Shown: positions 61,775-64,000 of the stretch, piece after piece
Layout of the letters: each line of letters begins with the position of its first letter
Numbering within the stretch: the stretch's first letter is position 1
NCBI GenBank assembly: GCA_016859345.1
Contig: CM029126.1
Span: 10,901,527-10,965,526, forward strand
Length of the DNA: 64,000 bases
Reading direction: 5' to 3'
Source: Istiophorus platypterus
Taxonomy: Eukaryota; Chordata; Actinopteri; Istiophoriformes; Istiophoridae
Program-made: the position numbers and the translations under genes
Notes under the pieces: generated by a model
What the model saw: only the letters and a program-made list of their open reading frames with translations
Told to the model about the DNA's origin: nothing
The model's database searches: none

Positions 61775-63264
61775 CTGAGGAAGAAAGAAACAATAGTATT
61801 GGTTTGTTTAAACTCAGCATTGCCAAAGAGAAACATGATCCTAGGCAGGGAGCTCTTGAATCAGCCTTATAAATGGTTAAATCCCTGGTATATTTAACAT
61901 TTATACCTGTTATGGATCTTCCTTATATCTTAAAAGATGGTTTACATGTTCCAAGATAAATATTTAGCATATTGCCGGTGTTGCTAAAGGGTGGATCATG
62001 TCCTTTACTAAAATCACACAGTATTGCTTGACATCTTCATCCTTGGGGAGATAAATAGAACATTTGTTTTGATATAAGACACACTGGATAAATCCAAAAG
62101 TCAAAAGTTGTTCTTTTCTTCCACCAATTGTGTTAGTCATCTCTGTGTCCTTGTGGTGCATGTTAGACGTTTCACCATCTGATTAGGAAATCAATGATCA
62201 TATAAGCAACAGCTAATAAACTTACTTGGTCCTTTCCTTTAGAACACAACATATTTCAAGGGCTGAAGCCAAAACTGTAATGATCAAGAATTAATCAGTT
62301 TATGTATTTTCTCACTTCTACTTTATCTAGCCATTTCAGACAGGGAAATTATTCTGATGAATACTTGTCCACATATTTGTGTTGCTACTGTCCAAATATA
62401 TTCCTGGGTCCTTGGCCCAGGTCTGGCCCAAATACAGCATAACTGTCAAATGCTATTTCCACATTGGGGCCGATTTTGGCAGTTGGCTGTGCGTGTGTCA
62501 AATTTGGCCTGGATGTGGAAGGATCTCCAATGTCCAGCATGCATCGCCTACGAACCATAAATTTCTGTACCTTTGTGCAAAGCTATTAATTAAATGTTGA
62601 CATAACTCTTTGGATAAGTGAAAGCACTGATCAGTTGGTGCCTTTCACCAGTGTAATTAGTAAATCCTTTTGGGACCATGAATGTCAGTGTGAAAATTTC
62701 ACAGCAATCTCTTTCATAGCAAAATTTGTTGAGATGTTTCTGTTTGGACCAACAGATGTTGCAAGAGTCACAAAAAAAATTACCATCAATGTGTCTTCTC
62801 AGAAACCATATGTCCTGATTACTCTGGATAGTACACAGAATATAATTTTAATGGTAATCAAAAGGACTATTTCTACTACTTCTAGGGAACACTTGTCAAT
62901 GTGTCCAGGGCCACAAGCGCACAAGTTTCGTCATATTTCAGGCGATCTGAATACATGTGGATGCACACATGGAAATGAACATGGGTTGTATCTTGGTGAA
63001 GAAAAGCACAGGGACATGGTTCTGAATGAGACCCTCTCAGATGAGTCAAAATGTAAATGTGGGCACAGGGTTTAGTTTCACCAATTATACAGTACGTTGC
63101 CGCCAAGGATGAAAAGGCTCTGCTTTAAGCCCGTGTAGCCCTGAGTGACAAGCAGGGCCTTTTCTGTTGTAACACAGAGGAATTATGCATTAGGCCTCAT
63201 CATCTTTATTCTCCCTGCAACAATAGCAAGGGGACAAAAGGTCCTGACACCCTATCAGGGTGCA

Positions 63265-63321
<57 letters not shown>

Positions 63322-64000
63322 TGTGTGTGTTCCTGTGTTTGTGCATGTTAGTGTATCTCTGCCTGCTCGTGTCCCTTTCTCTGTGTGGTTCTGACAGCCA
63401 GTGTGAACAAAGATCTTTGCAGCATCACACATGAGAGAGTGCATTCATATTTGGTCCAATTGGAATAATGATAAGATCAGCGAGCAGATACAAAGCGTCT
63501 GAGTCGCTGTCGATCTGATGCCGTGAAAGGACAGTTTTCTTTCTCCCAGACTGTTATACGCTCTCTGTCAGACAAGGGAACGAGGGAGATCGGATGGAGG
63601 GGACGACAGAGAGCACACGGTGGGATGGAAGGATGCAGATGGAGAGTGGGGAAAGAAAAAAGTGGGAAAATAGTAAACAGATTTTTTTGTACTGTTGTGG
63701 GCAGGGGGGCTGCAGTAAAAATCCTGACCATGTGGCAAAAGGCACGGACCTTCAGGTAGCAAGAGTAGCCACTGGTATCTGTGTGGCATCGCGTGCCACA
63801 CACGCAATGCCACTTTGTGCAAAAGCACAGCTTTCATTTTTCCTCTGACCCCAACCCCCCACCCCGTTTCTCTCTCTCTCCCTTTCCTATTTCTCCTTGT
63901 CTCGTTCTCTCCCTCCCTCCTGAAAAAAGAAGAAAAAAAAAACAGGGCAGATTTGGGAGGAGGGGTGGTTGACGCGTTTGAAAGAAATAGAAAAAAAAAA
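61775..64000 (-). other. ephb6: Presumed ephb6 intron running off the window
   Basis: The exon at 61502-61774 has a proper acceptor (TTCCTCAG) and starts in the middle of the ligand-binding domain at WDEV, so coding exons must lie further along the minus strand. I searched 61775-64000 for the preceding domain start or signal peptide and recognised none. A stretch at about 62390-62540 (TTGGCCCAGGTCTGGCCCAA) resembles another fish repeat. Confidence 0.55.
63269..63330. repeat. (GT)n microsatellite
   Basis: About 30 GT units with one TT interruption, upstream (5') of the ephb6 exons seen. Confidence 0.9.

Noticed and set aside
62370..62560. Open frames and GGCCCA-rich text upstream of the ephb6 exons
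   Set aside because: No match to an Eph ligand-domain start or signal peptide; it reads like another dispersed fish repeat.

Overview
The window is vertebrate nuclear DNA, most likely from a bony fish (teleost). Genes are split into many short exons with GT-AG introns. The proteins are vertebrate families, and the introns carry dispersed repeats and microsatellites typical of fish. There are no bacterial-style operons, no CRISPR arrays, and I recognised no tRNA or rRNA genes. All gene models were assembled by eye from splice sites, reading-frame phase and remembered family sequences, so exon ends may be off by a base or two.

Layout. (1) 375-3703, minus strand: m6pr, the cation-dependent mannose-6-phosphate receptor, with a GC-rich promoter at about 3.7-4.3 kb. 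(2) 8067-18672, plus strand: arhgef5, a Rho guanine-nucleotide exchange factor with one giant 3.9-kb Arg/Glu-rich exon followed by an autoinhibitory helix, a proline motif, and DH, PH and SH3 domains. (3) 21225-23704, plus: a GABARAP-family autophagy modifier, probably gabarapl1, behind a promoter with four CCAAT boxes. (4) 24748-30368, plus: a type II membrane C-type-lectin-like receptor of natural-killer-complex type with two possible first exons. (5) 31037-37330, minus: trpv6, an epithelial calcium channel in 16 coding exons, tail to tail with the lectin gene. (6) 42510 to beyond 61774, minus: ephb6, an Eph receptor whose 5' exons (signal peptide and start of the ligand-binding domain) lie outside the window.

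The genes are not a pathway but form an informative neighbourhood. In human, M6PR, GABARAPL1 and the killer-lectin genes lie at 12p13, whereas ARHGEF5, TRPV6 and EPHB6 lie at 7q34-35. Here the two sets are interleaved. The most interesting points are an ephb6 that keeps the Lys/HRD/DFG kinase residues lost from the mammalian pseudokinase, a lectin receptor whose alternative first exons would include or exclude cytoplasmic tyrosine motifs, and the Arg/Glu-rich giant exon of arhgef5. I found no wholly new gene system.

Non-genic sequence holds fragments of fish transposons, a fold-back element in a trpv6 intron, a probable solo LTR in the 10-kb ephb6 intron, and many simple repeats.
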